From positions 62,001-126,000 of the forward strand of contig CAWAJW010000016.1 of the NCBI GenBank assembly GCA_963782475.1: a DNA stretch of 64,000 nucleotides, written 5' to 3'. The stretch is from CAVQBP01 sp963782475 (GTDB taxonomy: Bacteria > Bacteroidota > Ignavibacteria > Ignavibacteriales > Ignavibacteriaceae). The notes below the pieces were generated by a model that did not search any database, was not told where the DNA came from, and saw only the letters and a list, made by a program, of their open reading frames with translations. The translations under genes were made by a program, and so were the position numbers. Below are positions 49,763 to 60,363 of the stretch, piece by piece (within the stretch, counting starts at the first letter, position 1; every line of letters begins with the position of its first letter).

Positions 49763-49851
49763 CATTTTTAATATTTGAATTTTAAAATATAATTTTTAAT
49801 AAATAGTATAATTACTTTTGACTATTTTATATATTGAAAACTGTGATTATT

Positions 49852-49858
49852 AAAGGAG
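49852..49858 (+). promoter_or_regulatory. Strong ribosome binding site of argF/arcB
   Basis: AAAGGAG lies 6 bases before the ATG at 49865 and is one of the few near-perfect Shine-Dalgarno sites in the window. Most genes here lack one. Confidence 0.7.
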
Positions 49859-49864
49859 TATATA

Positions 49865-50797
49865 ATGGGAAGTAATCTTAAAGGGAAAAGCCTTATTTCA
49901 ATTAATGATCTTTCAAAAGAAGAGATTAATGAGATACTTAAATTAAGCAGTGAATTAAAAAACAAGCTGAAAAAAAATATTCCGCATCGGTTACTGGAAG
50001 GGAAAACTTTAGGTATGATCTTTTCGAAACCTTCAACCAGAACCAGGATATCCTTCCAGACAGGAATTTATCAGTTAGGCGGATTGGGAATGTATTTTGG
50101 TCAAGGTGAACTGCAATTGGGAAAAAGTGAATCAATAGAAGATACTGCCAGAGTTTTATCAAGATATTTAAATGGTATTATGATAAGAACATTTTCCCAC
50201 CAGGATGTTATTGATTTAGCTAAATATGGTTCTATCCCTGTTATCAATGGATTAACCGATCTTCTTCATCCATGCCAGGTACTTGCCGATTTATTTACAA
50301 TAGCAGAAAAGAAAAATAAATTCGAAGGATTAAAGTTAGCATACATCGGTGACGGAAATAATATGGCACACAGCCTTCTTTATGGCTGCTCTAAAGTAGG
50401 AATGGATATTTCTATTGCATCGCCTGAAGGATATAAGCCAAACGAAGAAATTGTAAAAAATGCAGAGAAGAACGCGGTGGATTCAGGAACTAAAATTAAT
50501 ATCCTGGATGATCCTATTGAAGCAGTAAAAGATGCAGATATTGTTTATACAGATGTTTGGGCAAGTATGGGACAGGAATCTGAAGCAAAAGAAAGAAAGA
50601 AAATCTTCGCCCAATACCAGGTTAACCCTGAATTAATTAAACATGCAAAAGAAGATTATATTTTTATGCATTGCCTTCCTGCACATAGAGGTGATGAAGT
50701 TGTTAATGAAATTGCTGATTCTGAAAATTCTGTAATTTTTGATGAAGCTGAAAACAGGCTTCACGTTCAGAAAGCAATTATGGCTCTATTGATTTAG
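49865..50797 (+). CDS. argF: Ornithine carbamoyltransferase
   Basis: The enzyme joins carbamoyl phosphate and ornithine to give citrulline and phosphate, or runs in reverse in citrulline catabolism. The carbamoyl-phosphate loop SKPSTRTRISF is at residues 54-64, HPCQ is at 135-138, and the ornithine loop has MHCLPAHRG at 268-276. The length of 310 residues is normal. Beside carbamate kinase it may be a catabolic arcB; the sequence alone does not decide between argF and arcB. It is followed after 7 bases by the SDR gene. Confidence 0.93.
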   Translation: MGSNLKGKSLISINDLSKEEINEILKLSSELKNKLKKNIPHRLLEGKTLGMIFSKPSTRTRISFQTGIYQLGGLGMYFGQGELQLGKSESIEDTARVLSRYLNGIMIRTFSHQDVIDLAKYGSIPVINGLTDLLHPCQVLADLFTIAEKKNKFEGLKLAYIGDGNNMAHSLLYGCSKVGMDISIASPEGYKPNEEIVKNAEKNAVDSGTKINILDDPIEAVKDADIVYTDVWASMGQESEAKERKKIFAQYQVNPELIKHAKEDYIFMHCLPAHRGDEVVNEIADSENSVIFDEAENRLHVQKAIMALLI

Positions 50798-50804
50798 ATA
50801 TCAA

Positions 50805-51578
50805 ATGGAACTAAAAAATAAAAACATTATACTTACAGGTGCTTCAAGCGGCATAGGCTACGCTTTAGCAAAGAAACTTGCAAAAGAAAAATGCAACCTT
50901 GCTCTTGCTGCAAGGAGAATTGAAATTCTTGAAGGTTTAGCTGAGGAACTTCGCACATATGGTAAAGATATAATTGCAGTTAAATGTGATGTTAGTAAAA
51001 AGGAAAATGTAAAAGAAGCTTTTTCACAAATCAAAAATCATTTTAATCAAATTGATATCGCGGTCTTTAATTCGGGGATAAGTTATAGAGGGGCTGTAGA
51101 TTTTAACGAAGCGAAATGGGAGCAAGTATTCAGAGTAAATGTTTTCGGTCTTATTTATTGCATTGAAGAAGTCCTTCATGATTTTAAAAAAAATAAAAGT
51201 GGCATCATTGCCGGTGTATCCAGCTTAGCTGATTCAAGGGGATATCCCTTAAGCAGTTATTATTCTGCAAGCAAAGCTGCAGCATCACTCTATCTCGAAA
51301 GTCTGCGTGTTGAATTAAGACCCTTCAAAATTAAAGTATTGACTGTAAAGCCAGGTTTTGTCCGGACTCCAATAACAGACAAAAATGAATTTTATATGCC
51401 TTTACTGATGGATGCTGAAAAGGCTGCAGATATTATTGTTAAGGGAATAATAAAAGAAAAAAAAATAATTCAATTCCCACTGCCGATTGTTTTAGGTTCA
51501 AAAATAATTAAAATAATGCCCAACAGCCTTTATGATTTTTTGATGTCCAAACGCCTTCCATCAAAAAAAAATTATTGA
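50805..51578 (+). CDS. Short-chain dehydrogenase/reductase
   Basis: This is a classical SDR of 257 residues. The NAD(P) motif TGASSGIG is at residues 11-18, followed by ARR (residues 36-38) that favours NADP. Later come the NSG motif (VFNSGISYRG), a catalytic Ser in AGVSSLADSRG, and the YxxxK pair in SSYYSASKAA. A C-terminal tail of about 40 residues suggests membrane or substrate specificity for long-chain compounds. The substrate is unknown. It appears cotranscribed with argF and the lamin-tail gene. Confidence 0.88.
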   Translation: MELKNKNIILTGASSGIGYALAKKLAKEKCNLALAARRIEILEGLAEELRTYGKDIIAVKCDVSKKENVKEAFSQIKNHFNQIDIAVFNSGISYRGAVDFNEAKWEQVFRVNVFGLIYCIEEVLHDFKKNKSGIIAGVSSLADSRGYPLSSYYSASKAAASLYLESLRVELRPFKIKVLTVKPGFVRTPITDKNEFYMPLLMDAEKAADIIVKGIIKEKKIIQFPLPIVLGSKIIKIMPNSLYDFLMSKRLPSKKNY

Positions 51579-51624
51579 TTTTTTATAAAAATCATTATAT
51601 TGAATTATAAATCCTCAAAATTAA

Positions 51625-54600
51625 ATGGGAAAAATCCTTCTTTTTTTATTATTTATTAGAATAGTTATGTCTGCACAAGCAGAACCAGGGATTATTTTAA
51701 GCGAAATAATGTTTGCCCCCCAATCCGGTAACAATGAGTTCATTGAACTATATAATGTTAGTGAAACCGAAAGTATAGACTTAAGCGGATACAAAATAAA
51801 ATATCAAACTTCCAATCCTGATATTATTAAATCCACAGGTAAAGGAACAATACTCCAACCAAAATCTTTCGCAATTATTTTTGAAGGAGATTATGATTTA
51901 GGTTCCGGAATTTATAAAGATCTAGTTCCATCGAACGCACTGGTTCTTACAATCGGCGATAATACATTCGGATCTTCAGGAATGTCCAATAGTTCAGGTA
52001 GAACGTTATATCTTTTGAATTCTATAGATGAAGTTGTTGATACATATACTTATTCTGCGGATAACAGGACTGGAATTTCCGATGAAAAAGTTATTTTAGA
52101 CAACGATACTTCTCAAAGCAACTGGGCAAATGCAGTTATGATAAATGGAACTCCGGGTTTTAGAAATTCAGTATCACCTGTAAAATTTGATCTGTCTTTT
52201 GAAAGCATTTCGATTACTCCTTTAATTCCCCAAACAGGTAATGACGTAAATATTAAAATTAAAATTAAAAATAATGGAACAGAACCAGCAGAAAATTATT
52301 CTGTGGAAATTTTTAATGATCTGGATAAAGATTCAACCGGTTCACATTCCGAATCAATTTATCAGAATAGCTATTTAGTTTTAGATTCTAAAGATTCGAA
52401 TGAAATTGCTGTAAAGTTTCAGCCGGTTAATGAAGGATTATATAATCTGATATTAAATATTATTTTTAATAATGATGAAAACTTAGATAACAATTCAGAG
52501 TATTTTTGTTTTATGGTTTATCCGCCTGCCAACAAATATAATGACCTGGTAATCAATGAAATCATGTATGCTCCTTCGAAGGGTGAGCCTGAATGGATAG
52601 AAATATTTAATAGATCCGGATCAACGTTAAACCTTAAGAACTGGTCATTTTCGGATGCAGGTACTGTAATAAAAATTATTAAAAAAGATAAATATCTGGG
52701 GCCAGACAACTATTTGATTATATCGAAAGATTCATCTATTTATAATTATTATTCAATCCCTTGCGAAGTAATAATTGCAAATTTGCCGTCTTTAAATAAT
52801 TCGGGTGACGCAGCAGTTATTAAAGATTCATTGGGAACATTAATTGACAGTATAAATTATATTCCATCATGGGGAGGAAATCTTAACGGGAAATCTCTTG
52901 AAAGAGTTTCAATAACGGGGGAAAGCAATGATGAAGAAAATTGGAAAACTGCGGAAAGCAAATTTAACGGAACGCCGGGTAAAATTAATTCCGTATCGCC
53001 AAAAAATTATGATCTTAGGATTGATCTTATTAAACCGCTAAAAGATTATGTAATAATTGGATATCCATTTCAAATTAATTTAAAGGTTAAAAATATCGGA
53101 TTAAATCTATCTTCAAATTATATTATTAAAATCTTTAACGATATTAATAAAGATTCCTCAGCACAAGACAATGAATTGCAAAAACAGATTTCCGGCAGCT
53201 CATTATCTTCATATGACAGTTCCTTATTCAATTTAAGTTTGAGTAATATAGTTAAAGGTGACAATTATTTTATTGTATTTGTTGAAACAGAAAACGATGA
53301 TGATTTAGAGAATAATACGTTATTTTTTTCAGCAGCAGGAATTGAGATAAATGAAGTAAGAAATGATATTGTGATAAACGAAATTATGTATAGTCCGCTC
53401 CGTTCGGAACCTGAATGGATTGAATTATATAATAAAAGTAATAAAGCTATAAACATAAAAAACTATTCGATTGCAGATGATAAAGATACCGTAAAGGTTA
53501 TTGAGAATTTGGTCGTTCTGAACCCGGGAGAATTTTTTATCGTTTCTGATGACAGCACTATTTCAAATTTTTATAATTTAGATTCGAAATATCAAATAAG
53601 CGATTTCCCAACTCTCAATAATAATGGCGACAAAATAATCCTATTTGATTCTCTTAACCGTGTTATTGATTCTGTAAATTATTATTCTTCGTGGGGCGGA
53701 AGCGGGGGGAAGTCTTTAGAAAGAATAGATCCTGCAAACTCATCGATTGATCCATCCAACTGGAAGAGTTCCAAAGATAAGCTTAATGGAACACCGGGCA
53801 AAATCAATTCGGTTACTCAAAAAGATTTTGATATAGCAGTCACCGGGATTTTATTTTCACCTGTATTCCCTAAGTCAAATGACAATGTAAATATATCAGT
53901 TAAAATCATGAACCCTGGGAAAAATGATGCAAAAATTAATCTAAAGTTATTTGAGGATACAGACCTCGATTCCTTACCTGATATTTTAATAAGTACTTTA
54001 AATGATTTCTATTTAGCCGCTGGAGATTCTGAAGTAATTCCAATTAATTATGTAATTAGTAATTTGCAGACAAAAAGAGGATTTTATATTTCTGCAGTTT
54101 TTTCACAAGATCAGGATAATTCCAATAATTATATTTATGCTGCAATTAAACCGGGGTTTCCTGAAAGTTCAATTGTTATAAATGAAATTATGTATTACCC
54201 TTCCGGAGGTGAACCGGAATGGATCGAATTATTTAACACTACAAACAATATAATAGATTTAAATGGCTGGACAATTTCTGATGTTCTCACAACGCCGGTA
54301 ATTTCTAAAATTACAGGTGAGCATTTTATTAATCCAAAATCATATATTATTATAGCAAGAGATTCATTAATATTAAATTACCACAGAACAATATCTTCTG
54401 AAATAATAATAACAAATTTACCCGTCCTTAATAATGATGCGGATGGGGTAGTCCTTAAAGATGACAGAAATTTTCTAATCGATTCAGTCTTTTATAACAG
54501 GGATTGGGGAGGAAAGCAGGGCATTTCATATGAAAGGATATTATTTGAATCTGCTTCTATTTTATCTTCCAATTGGGGAAATTCAAAAGATATTGAATTA

Positions 54601-56289
54601 AGTACACCCGGAAGAATTAATAGCATCAAACCTAAAAATTATGACTTATTGGTTAGCGGCATATCATTTATCCCGAGATTTCCTGTCCCCGGGGATAATG
54701 TATTTATATCGGCTAAAATAAAAAACGTGGGAACTGCATCTGCCGAATTTAGTGCAGATTTTTATTTTGATTCAAATTCAGATGGCAAAACGAATCAACC
54801 ATTAAGCTCCCAATCAAAGATTACTGTAAATGCATTTGATTCAGTTGTTATTATTTCAAAAAGTCCTATTAATAAAGTGCTTAATGAAATTTTAACAGCT
54901 GTAAAAGTTAATTATAAGAATGATGAAGATACACTTAACAATTATTTTGAAAAAATGCTGGAGCCTGGAATTAGGCAGAATGCATTGATAATTAATGAAG
55001 TTATGTTTTCCCCTGCAGCTGATGAGCCCGAATGGATAGAATTGGTGAATATTTCTAACGATACTATTAATTTAAGAAATTGGATGATCAGTGATCTATT
55101 GCCTCAGCCTTCAAAATATTTTATATCCGCATCGGATTTGTTTTTAAATCCCGGAGAATATTTTGTTATCGCTCATGACACTTCATTCTTAAATATTCAT
55201 AAGCAATTTGATGGGAAAATTAAATTGTTAAACTTCGGAACATTAGGAAACAATGAAGATGGAATAATTATTTATGATTTTCGCGGCGGCATAATCGATA
55301 GTTTGAAATATAAGTCTTCCTGGGGCGGAAAAAACGGTTATTCTTTAGAAAGATTATCTTTTTATAATGCTTCCAATGATAGTACGAACTGGGCTTCTTC
55401 ACTAAGTGAAAATAAGAGTACTCCCGGAATGGAAAATTCATTAACCAATATTCCCGTCTATGATAAAAACAATCTTGTAATAAATGAAATAATGTTTGAC
55501 CCTGAAGTAAATAATAGTGAGTTTATAGAATTTTTGAATACTAGTAATTTCAGCATTAATGTAGGCGGATGGAAAATTGAAGATGGTTCCGGAAATTCTT
55601 ATAAACTTTCAGATGTTAATTTTAATATCGTTCCAAACGATTTGTTTCTACTTGCTGCTGATTCATTAATTTTTAATAGTTATGATTTATCAGGTTTTCA
55701 TAACATCTCAATTTTAAACAGCGGCACTCTCGGTTTGTCGAAAGATGAAGAAATTATTCTTAAAGATTTAAAAGGCAACATAATCGATTCGATCTTTTAC
55801 AGTGAAAAATGGCATAATAAAAATTTTGTATCCACGAAAAATATTTCGTTAGAAAAAATCAACCCGGGGTTGACCGGAAATAGTCCTCTAAACTGGAGCA
55901 GCTCTGTGAATTCATCCGGTGCAACACCGGGGAAAATCAACAGCATTTTTAGTGAAAATAGAAATAATACGGAAAAAATTTCAATATCTCCAAATCCTTT
56001 CTCACCTGATAACGACGGGTTTGAAGATTTCACTATAATTAATTATACCCTCTCTCAAAATATATCGCAAGTAAGAATAAAAATATTTGATAACAGGGGA
56101 AGACTTTTAAGAACATTAGTAAACAACCAGCCGAGCGGTTCAAAAGGTTCGATTGTTTTTGACGGTCTGGAAGATGACGGTACCCCTTTTCGAATGGGAA
56201 TTTATATAGCTTTCTTAGAGGCTCTGAATGAAACCTCAGGAATATCCGAAACTTTAAAAACAGTGGTGGTTGTTGGCAGAAAATTGTGA
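51625..56289 (+). CDS. Large secreted lamin-tail-domain repeat protein with C-terminal FlgD-like domain
   Basis: A signal peptide (MGKILLFLLFIRIVMSAQAE) starts this 1554-residue protein. Six lamin-tail domains are marked by the motif (V/I)INE(I/V)MxxP...EWIELxN at about residues 24, 306, 582, 848, 1120 and 1284. The first four spacers of about 270 residues also contain a CARDB-like domain, each starting near FDLxxxxI or YDLxV (for example residues 190, 466 and 738). Each lamin-tail unit ends in GKxLER...NGTPGxxNS. The C-terminus (from about 1449) has ISPNPFSPDNDGFEDF and IKIFDNRGRLLRTLV, a FlgD/gliding-associated-type domain seen in type IX secreted proteins. The role is probably adhesion or surface scaffolding, by analogy. 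It is unbroken despite its length. Confidence 0.88.
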   Translation: MGKILLFLLFIRIVMSAQAEPGIILSEIMFAPQSGNNEFIELYNVSETESIDLSGYKIKYQTSNPDIIKSTGKGTILQPKSFAIIFEGDYDLGSGIYKDLVPSNALVLTIGDNTFGSSGMSNSSGRTLYLLNSIDEVVDTYTYSADNRTGISDEKVILDNDTSQSNWANAVMINGTPGFRNSVSPVKFDLSFESISITPLIPQTGNDVNIKIKIKNNGTEPAENYSVEIFNDLDKDSTGSHSESIYQNSYLVLDSKDSNEIAVKFQPVNEGLYNLILNIIFNNDENLDNNSEYFCFMVYPPANKYNDLVINEIMYAPSKGEPEWIEIFNRSGSTLNLKNWSFSDAGTVIKIIKKDKYLGPDNYLIISKDSSIYNYYSIPCEVIIANLPSLNNSGDAAVIKDSLGTLIDSINYIPSWGGNLNGKSLERVSITGESNDEENWKTAESKFNGTPGKINSVSPKNYDLRIDLIKPLKDYVIIGYPFQINLKVKNIGLNLSSNYIIKIFNDINKDSSAQDNELQKQISGSSLSSYDSSLFNLSLSNIVKGDNYFIVFVETENDDDLENNTLFFSAAGIEINEVRNDIVINEIMYSPLRSEPEWIELYNKSNKAINIKNYSIADDKDTVKVIENLVVLNPGEFFIVSDDSTISNFYNLDSKYQISDFPTLNNNGDKIILFDSLNRVIDSVNYYSSWGGSGGKSLERIDPANSSIDPSNWKSSKDKLNGTPGKINSVTQKDFDIAVTGILFSPVFPKSNDNVNISVKIMNPGKNDAKINLKLFEDTDLDSLPDILISTLNDFYLAAGDSEVIPINYVISNLQTKRGFYISAVFSQDQDNSNNYIYAAIKPGFPESSIVINEIMYYPSGGEPEWIELFNTTNNIIDLNGWTISDVLTTPVISKITGEHFINPKSYIIIARDSLILNYHRTISSEIIITNLPVLNNDADGVVLKDDRNFLIDSVFYNRDWGGKQGISYERILFESASILSSNWGNSKDIELSTPGRINSIKPKNYDLLVSGISFIPRFPVPGDNVFISAKIKNVGTASAEFSADFYFDSNSDGKTNQPLSSQSKITVNAFDSVVIISKSPINKVLNEILTAVKVNYKNDEDTLNNYFEKMLEPGIRQNALIINEVMFSPAADEPEWIELVNISNDTINLRNWMISDLLPQPSKYFISASDLFLNPGEYFVIAHDTSFLNIHKQFDGKIKLLNFGTLGNNEDGIIIYDFRGGIIDSLKYKSSWGGKNGYSLERLSFYNASNDSTNWASSLSENKSTPGMENSLTNIPVYDKNNLVINEIMFDPEVNNSEFIEFLNTSNFSINVGGWKIEDGSGNSYKLSDVNFNIVPNDLFLLAADSLIFNSYDLSGFHNISILNSGTLGLSKDEEIILKDLKGNIIDSIFYSEKWHNKNFVSTKNISLEKINPGLTGNSPLNWSSSVNSSGATPGKINSIFSENRNNTEKISISPNPFSPDNDGFEDFTIINYTLSQNISQVRIKIFDNRGRLLRTLVNNQPSGSKGSIVFDGLEDDGTPFRMGIYIAFLEALNETSGISETLKTVVVVGRKL

Positions 56290-56397
56290 AAACCAATAGA
56301 ACACTAATTTAAAGTGGCGGATAGATTTCTACCCACCGATTGATTTTGAAATTCGTTTAATCCCTCTAAATCCGTATTTAATTGTATTTTTATATTT

Positions 56398-58920
56398 CTA
56401 ATCTTTTAATTCAAAATCACCCTTTAATTTCATATCCCTTGATGAACCGCCTATGAAAACCTGAAATTCACCAGGTTCTGTAATCCAGCCGTGTTTTGCA
56501 GGATCATAAAAAGACAGATCATTTCTATTTACCGTGAATTCAACTTTTTTCACTTCTCCCGGTTTAAGTGTCACTCTTTTAAAGTTCTTCAATTCTTTTT
56601 CCGGTCTCGGCAGCGAACACTTAACATCTTTTATATAAAGTTGAGCTACTTCAGAACCTTCTCTTTTCCCGGTATTTTTTAGTTCAAAAGAAAATTTCCA
56701 ACTGGAATCTAAATCAGGAGATTTTTCTAATTTCAAATTACTATACTCAAAGCTTGTATAAGAGAGACCATATCCAAATGGGAAAAGAGGTTCTATCTTG
56801 TCTTTATCAAAATGCCTATAGCCGATAAATATTCCATCTGAATAATTTGTTACACTATCCTGGGTTTTATATAAACCGTAAGCGGAACAGTCTTTCCAGC
56901 TTTTAGGAAAGGTTACAGGGAGTTTCCCCGAAGGATTAACATTTCCTAAAAGCACATCTGCAATCGCATTCCCAATTTCCTCGCCTGCAAACCAGCTTTC
57001 TATTACGCCATTAACATTGTTTATCCAGTTATTCATTGTGACCGGTGAACCGGATGTAACAACAACAATAACATTCCTGTTCACTTTTGAAACCGAATTA
57101 ATAAGATTATCCTGGTCTCCGGGGAGATCCAAACTATCCCTGTCAAATCCTTCCGATTCATATGCATTTGAGGTGCCTGCAAAAATAATTGCAGCATCGG
57201 ATTTTTTCGCAGCATCAGCAGCACCATTAATTAGAACATCATCGGGAGAATGCCAGGCTAATTTAACATCAGCTCCGCCCAAATCATCATAATACTCTAA
57301 TTTTATTTTATATCTTTTACCGGCTTCGAAAAAAGTTCTATAAGAATTAGTTTTAGTTGCATGGTTTGTCCAGTCACTTATAACCAGCTTGTTGTTTAAA
57401 TATAATTTTACCCCGTCATCACTTAGAACGTCCAAGATATAATTACCTGTTTTTTCAGGTTTGAGGTCAAATGTCCATCGAACGGAAAAATCATCATTTT
57501 TGAACCCTTCCTTCGGTGCTCCATCGCCCCAATTAAAATTAATTTGAGTATCAGTTCTTGTAAAAGCCGGATTTCCTTTTAAATCTTTATTGTCAAAGTA
57601 TTCACCCTTTGCACCATGTTCGTTAGAACCGGGCAAATAGAAAAAGGAAGAAGGCAAGGCAGTTGTTTCCCCGAGGAGCTTTATTCCTTCAGCATAATTA
57701 ATCTTTATATTTTTACCCAGCTTTTGCTTTAATGCTTCGAGAGGGCTTATTGCAAATATCGGGTTAACTTGTGAACTTCCGCCGCCTCCTGTCCGGGCTA
57801 CTGCAGCATTTGGACCGATAACAGCAATTGATTTAATTTTTTTGATATTAATCGGTAAAATATTATTTTCATTTTTAAGCAGGACAATTCCTTCCTGTGC
57901 AGTTTTAAGCGCGATCTGCCTATGTTCGTTTGTATTAACAAGTTTAGAATCTTCTTCATGTGTCTTTTCGAACAGACCAAGTTTATCTATAACTGAAAGT
58001 ATTCTTCTCACTTTATCATTGATAGTTGATTCTTTTATGATACCATTTTTTACCTCATTAAGAAGAGTTGAATCATTTAAATATAAGCCTGTCGGCATTT
58101 CAAGATCGAGACCTCCCTTTGCAGTAGGTATGCTGCTATGCACGGCTCCCCAATCGGACATTACCAATCCTTGAAAATTCCAATCATTTTTCAATTTCGT
58201 TTTCAGCAGATAATCGTTTTCGCTGCAGTATTCCCCATTAATTTTATTATATGCAGACATTATGCATAAAGATTTTCCTTCTTCAATAGCTGCTTTAAAA
58301 GCCGGAAGATAAATTTCATTCAAGGGGCGTTCCCCAATTTTAACATTAACAAACCCTCTCTGGTATTCCTGGTTATTTGCGGCAAAATGCTTTACGGTGG
58401 CTGCGACATCTTCGGACTGAACACCTTTTATATAGCTGACTGCCATTCTGGATGCTAAATAAGGATCTTCGCCGAAGCTTTCAAAATTTCTGCCTCCTTG
58501 AGGAATTCGCGCTATATTAACGCAAGGTCCCAATATAACATCGCGGCCTTTCCCTTTAACCTCTTCACCGATAGCAGCTCCGAGCTTATGAATTAAAGCA
58601 GTATCCCAGGTAGATGCCATTGAAATACCTGCCGGGAATGCAGATGATTGACCCCAACGGACGCCTAACGGTCCGTCCGACATTTTTAATTCAGGTATTC
58701 CCAGCCGTTTAATCGGCTTAGTAGCAAAGCCGGTTCCTCCTAAAAGATCAATTTTTTCTTCTAGTGTCATTTCTTTTAACAGCTTTTCAACCTTTTCATC
58801 TCCGGCTGCTTTTTTAAAAGAAATATTGCTATTTATATAATCTTTTGAGCTATTAAAATTTCCAATAAAAAAAGATAAAGCTATGAACGGGAGAATTATT
58901 AAGATTCTAATAGATTTCAT
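56398..58920 (-). CDS. Exported GH3 beta-glucosidase with inserted PA14 domain
   Basis: A signal-anchor-like N-terminus precedes the GH3 TIM-barrel. KMSDGPLGVRW and the nucleophile Asp256 in GLVMSDWGAVHS are clear. The second GH3 domain starts near 340 and is interrupted by a PA14 domain at residues 436-558 (GEYFDNKDLKG ... KLAWHSPD). The likely acid/base Glu590 lies in SNAYESEGFDRDSLDLP. The end is a fibronectin-III-like domain (EKELKNFKRVTLKPGE). At 840 residues it matches bglX-like enzymes with PA14. It probably hydrolyses beta-glucans or oligosaccharides outside the cytoplasm. Confidence 0.92.
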   Translation of the reverse strand: MKSIRILIILPFIALSFFIGNFNSSKDYINSNISFKKAAGDEKVEKLLKEMTLEEKIDLLGGTGFATKPIKRLGIPELKMSDGPLGVRWGQSSAFPAGISMASTWDTALIHKLGAAIGEEVKGKGRDVILGPCVNIARIPQGGRNFESFGEDPYLASRMAVSYIKGVQSEDVAATVKHFAANNQEYQRGFVNVKIGERPLNEIYLPAFKAAIEEGKSLCIMSAYNKINGEYCSENDYLLKTKLKNDWNFQGLVMSDWGAVHSSIPTAKGGLDLEMPTGLYLNDSTLLNEVKNGIIKESTINDKVRRILSVIDKLGLFEKTHEEDSKLVNTNEHRQIALKTAQEGIVLLKNENNILPINIKKIKSIAVIGPNAAVARTGGGGSSQVNPIFAISPLEALKQKLGKNIKINYAEGIKLLGETTALPSSFFYLPGSNEHGAKGEYFDNKDLKGNPAFTRTDTQINFNWGDGAPKEGFKNDDFSVRWTFDLKPEKTGNYILDVLSDDGVKLYLNNKLVISDWTNHATKTNSYRTFFEAGKRYKIKLEYYDDLGGADVKLAWHSPDDVLINGAADAAKKSDAAIIFAGTSNAYESEGFDRDSLDLPGDQDNLINSVSKVNRNVIVVVTSGSPVTMNNWINNVNGVIESWFAGEEIGNAIADVLLGNVNPSGKLPVTFPKSWKDCSAYGLYKTQDSVTNYSDGIFIGYRHFDKDKIEPLFPFGYGLSYTSFEYSNLKLEKSPDLDSSWKFSFELKNTGKREGSEVAQLYIKDVKCSLPRPEKELKNFKRVTLKPGEVKKVEFTVNRNDLSFYDPAKHGWITEPGEFQVFIGGSSRDMKLKGDFELKD

Positions 58921-59075
58921 TTATAACCCCAAGAATTTTTTGAAAATAGTTTAAAGAGCATGTTTAAAAACCGGATATAAAATGTATTCGGAAATTAAAA
59001 CTATTAAAAATTAATGATATTTCAATTATTTTTTTTCGGAATGAAAAATCTTAAAAAGAAAAATGATTTTAATTA

Positions 59076-60158
59076 TCAGCCCATTTCGATATTTGCCTGA
59101 AGCTTTTCAGTTCGGTCTGCCAGTTTAAGCTGCTCAATTAATTCATCAAGATCACCTTCCATGATATTGGAAAGATTATATAACGTAAGGCCGATTCGAT
59201 GATCGGTTACTCTATTTTGCGGAAAGTTATAAGTACGGATTTTATCGCTCCTATCCCCGCTTCCTACCATATTTTTTCTTTTAGCAGAGATTTCATCGGT
59301 ATGTCTTTTTAATTCGGCATCATAAAGTCTTGCACGTAAAACTTTCATAGCCTTCTGCCTGTTTTTAAGCTGGGATCTTTCATCCTGGCATTGTACAACT
59401 ATACCGCTAGGTAAATGAGTAATTCTAATAGCAGTTTCGACTTTATTAACATTCTGACCACCTGCACCGCCTGATCTGTAAACATCTATTTTTAAATCGC
59501 CGGGATTGATATCAACCTGAACATCTTCAGCTTCTGGGAGAACAGCAACGGAAGCTGCTGAAGTATGAACCCTTCCGCTCCCTTCGGTTTCGGGAACTCT
59601 TTGGACCCTGTGAACACCGCTTTCAAATTTTAACTGACCGAAAATATTATTCCCGCTAATGGAAAAGACAACTTCTTTTATGCCTCCCAGCCCCGTTTCA
59701 TTTATGTCAATTAATTCTATCCGCCACCCCTTTACTTCGGCATAACGGCTATACATCCTGAATAGGTCCCCGGCGAAAAGAGCCGCTTCTTCTCCCCCTG
59801 TACCTGCCCGTATTTCAAATATTACATCTTTATTGTCATCTGGATCTTTCGGCAGAAGCAAAATTTTTATTTCTTCTTCAAGCTTTTCTTTTTTTTCTTC
59901 AAGTTCTTTAAGCTCTTCTTCCGCAAGACCCGTAAGTTCTTTATCAATATTAGAGGAGATTATATCCTCATTTTCTTTAAAATTATTCAATATTTTTAAA
60001 TATTTATCATAAACTTCAACTATATCTGCTAATTCACTTCTTTCTTTGCTAAGAGAAACAATTTTTGCCCGGTCATTTAAAAATTGCGGATCTGAAAGCT
60101 GCTGATTTATCTGTTCAAACTTCTCTTTTATCTTTTTTAATCTATCTATTAATTCCAT
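59076..60158 (-). CDS. prfA: Peptide chain release factor 1
   Basis: RF1 ends translation at UAA and UAG. The catalytic GGQ is at residues 233-235 (SGGAGGQNVNK), and the codon-recognition PxT reads PET at residues 189-191 (VQRVPETEGSGR). The PxT, and not the SPF of RF2, identifies RF1. The N-terminal coiled-coil and QCQDERSQLKNRQKAM are typical. The length of 360 residues is normal. It is a single gene on the minus strand, well separated from its neighbours. Confidence 0.95.
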   Translation of the reverse strand: MELIDRLKKIKEKFEQINQQLSDPQFLNDRAKIVSLSKERSELADIVEVYDKYLKILNNFKENEDIISSNIDKELTGLAEEELKELEEKKEKLEEEIKILLLPKDPDDNKDVIFEIRAGTGGEEAALFAGDLFRMYSRYAEVKGWRIELIDINETGLGGIKEVVFSISGNNIFGQLKFESGVHRVQRVPETEGSGRVHTSAASVAVLPEAEDVQVDINPGDLKIDVYRSGGAGGQNVNKVETAIRITHLPSGIVVQCQDERSQLKNRQKAMKVLRARLYDAELKRHTDEISAKRKNMVGSGDRSDKIRTYNFPQNRVTDHRIGLTLYNLSNIMEGDLDELIEQLKLADRTEKLQANIEMG

Positions 60159-60363
60159 ATATCCTAATTTTGAATGTTAATTTATTATAAATATAGCAAA
60201 GATAGATCTTATAATCTAATATGATATATTTCTTAAAATTAAAGATTCGGAAAGGCAGAGATCCTAATGAGGTATGAAATTATCGGAAAATATTATTCAT
60301 TAAAAAAAGAGTTTAGTAGAATTATTTATTTCCTTAAAGATTTTTTTTTAGATTAGATTTATA

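Noticed and set aside
49813..49820. TACTTTTG, a match to the Bacteroidota -7 element (TAnnTTTG) upstream of argF
   Set aside because: No TTTG/TTG -33 element lies at the required spacing, and such octamers are common in AT-rich sequence.
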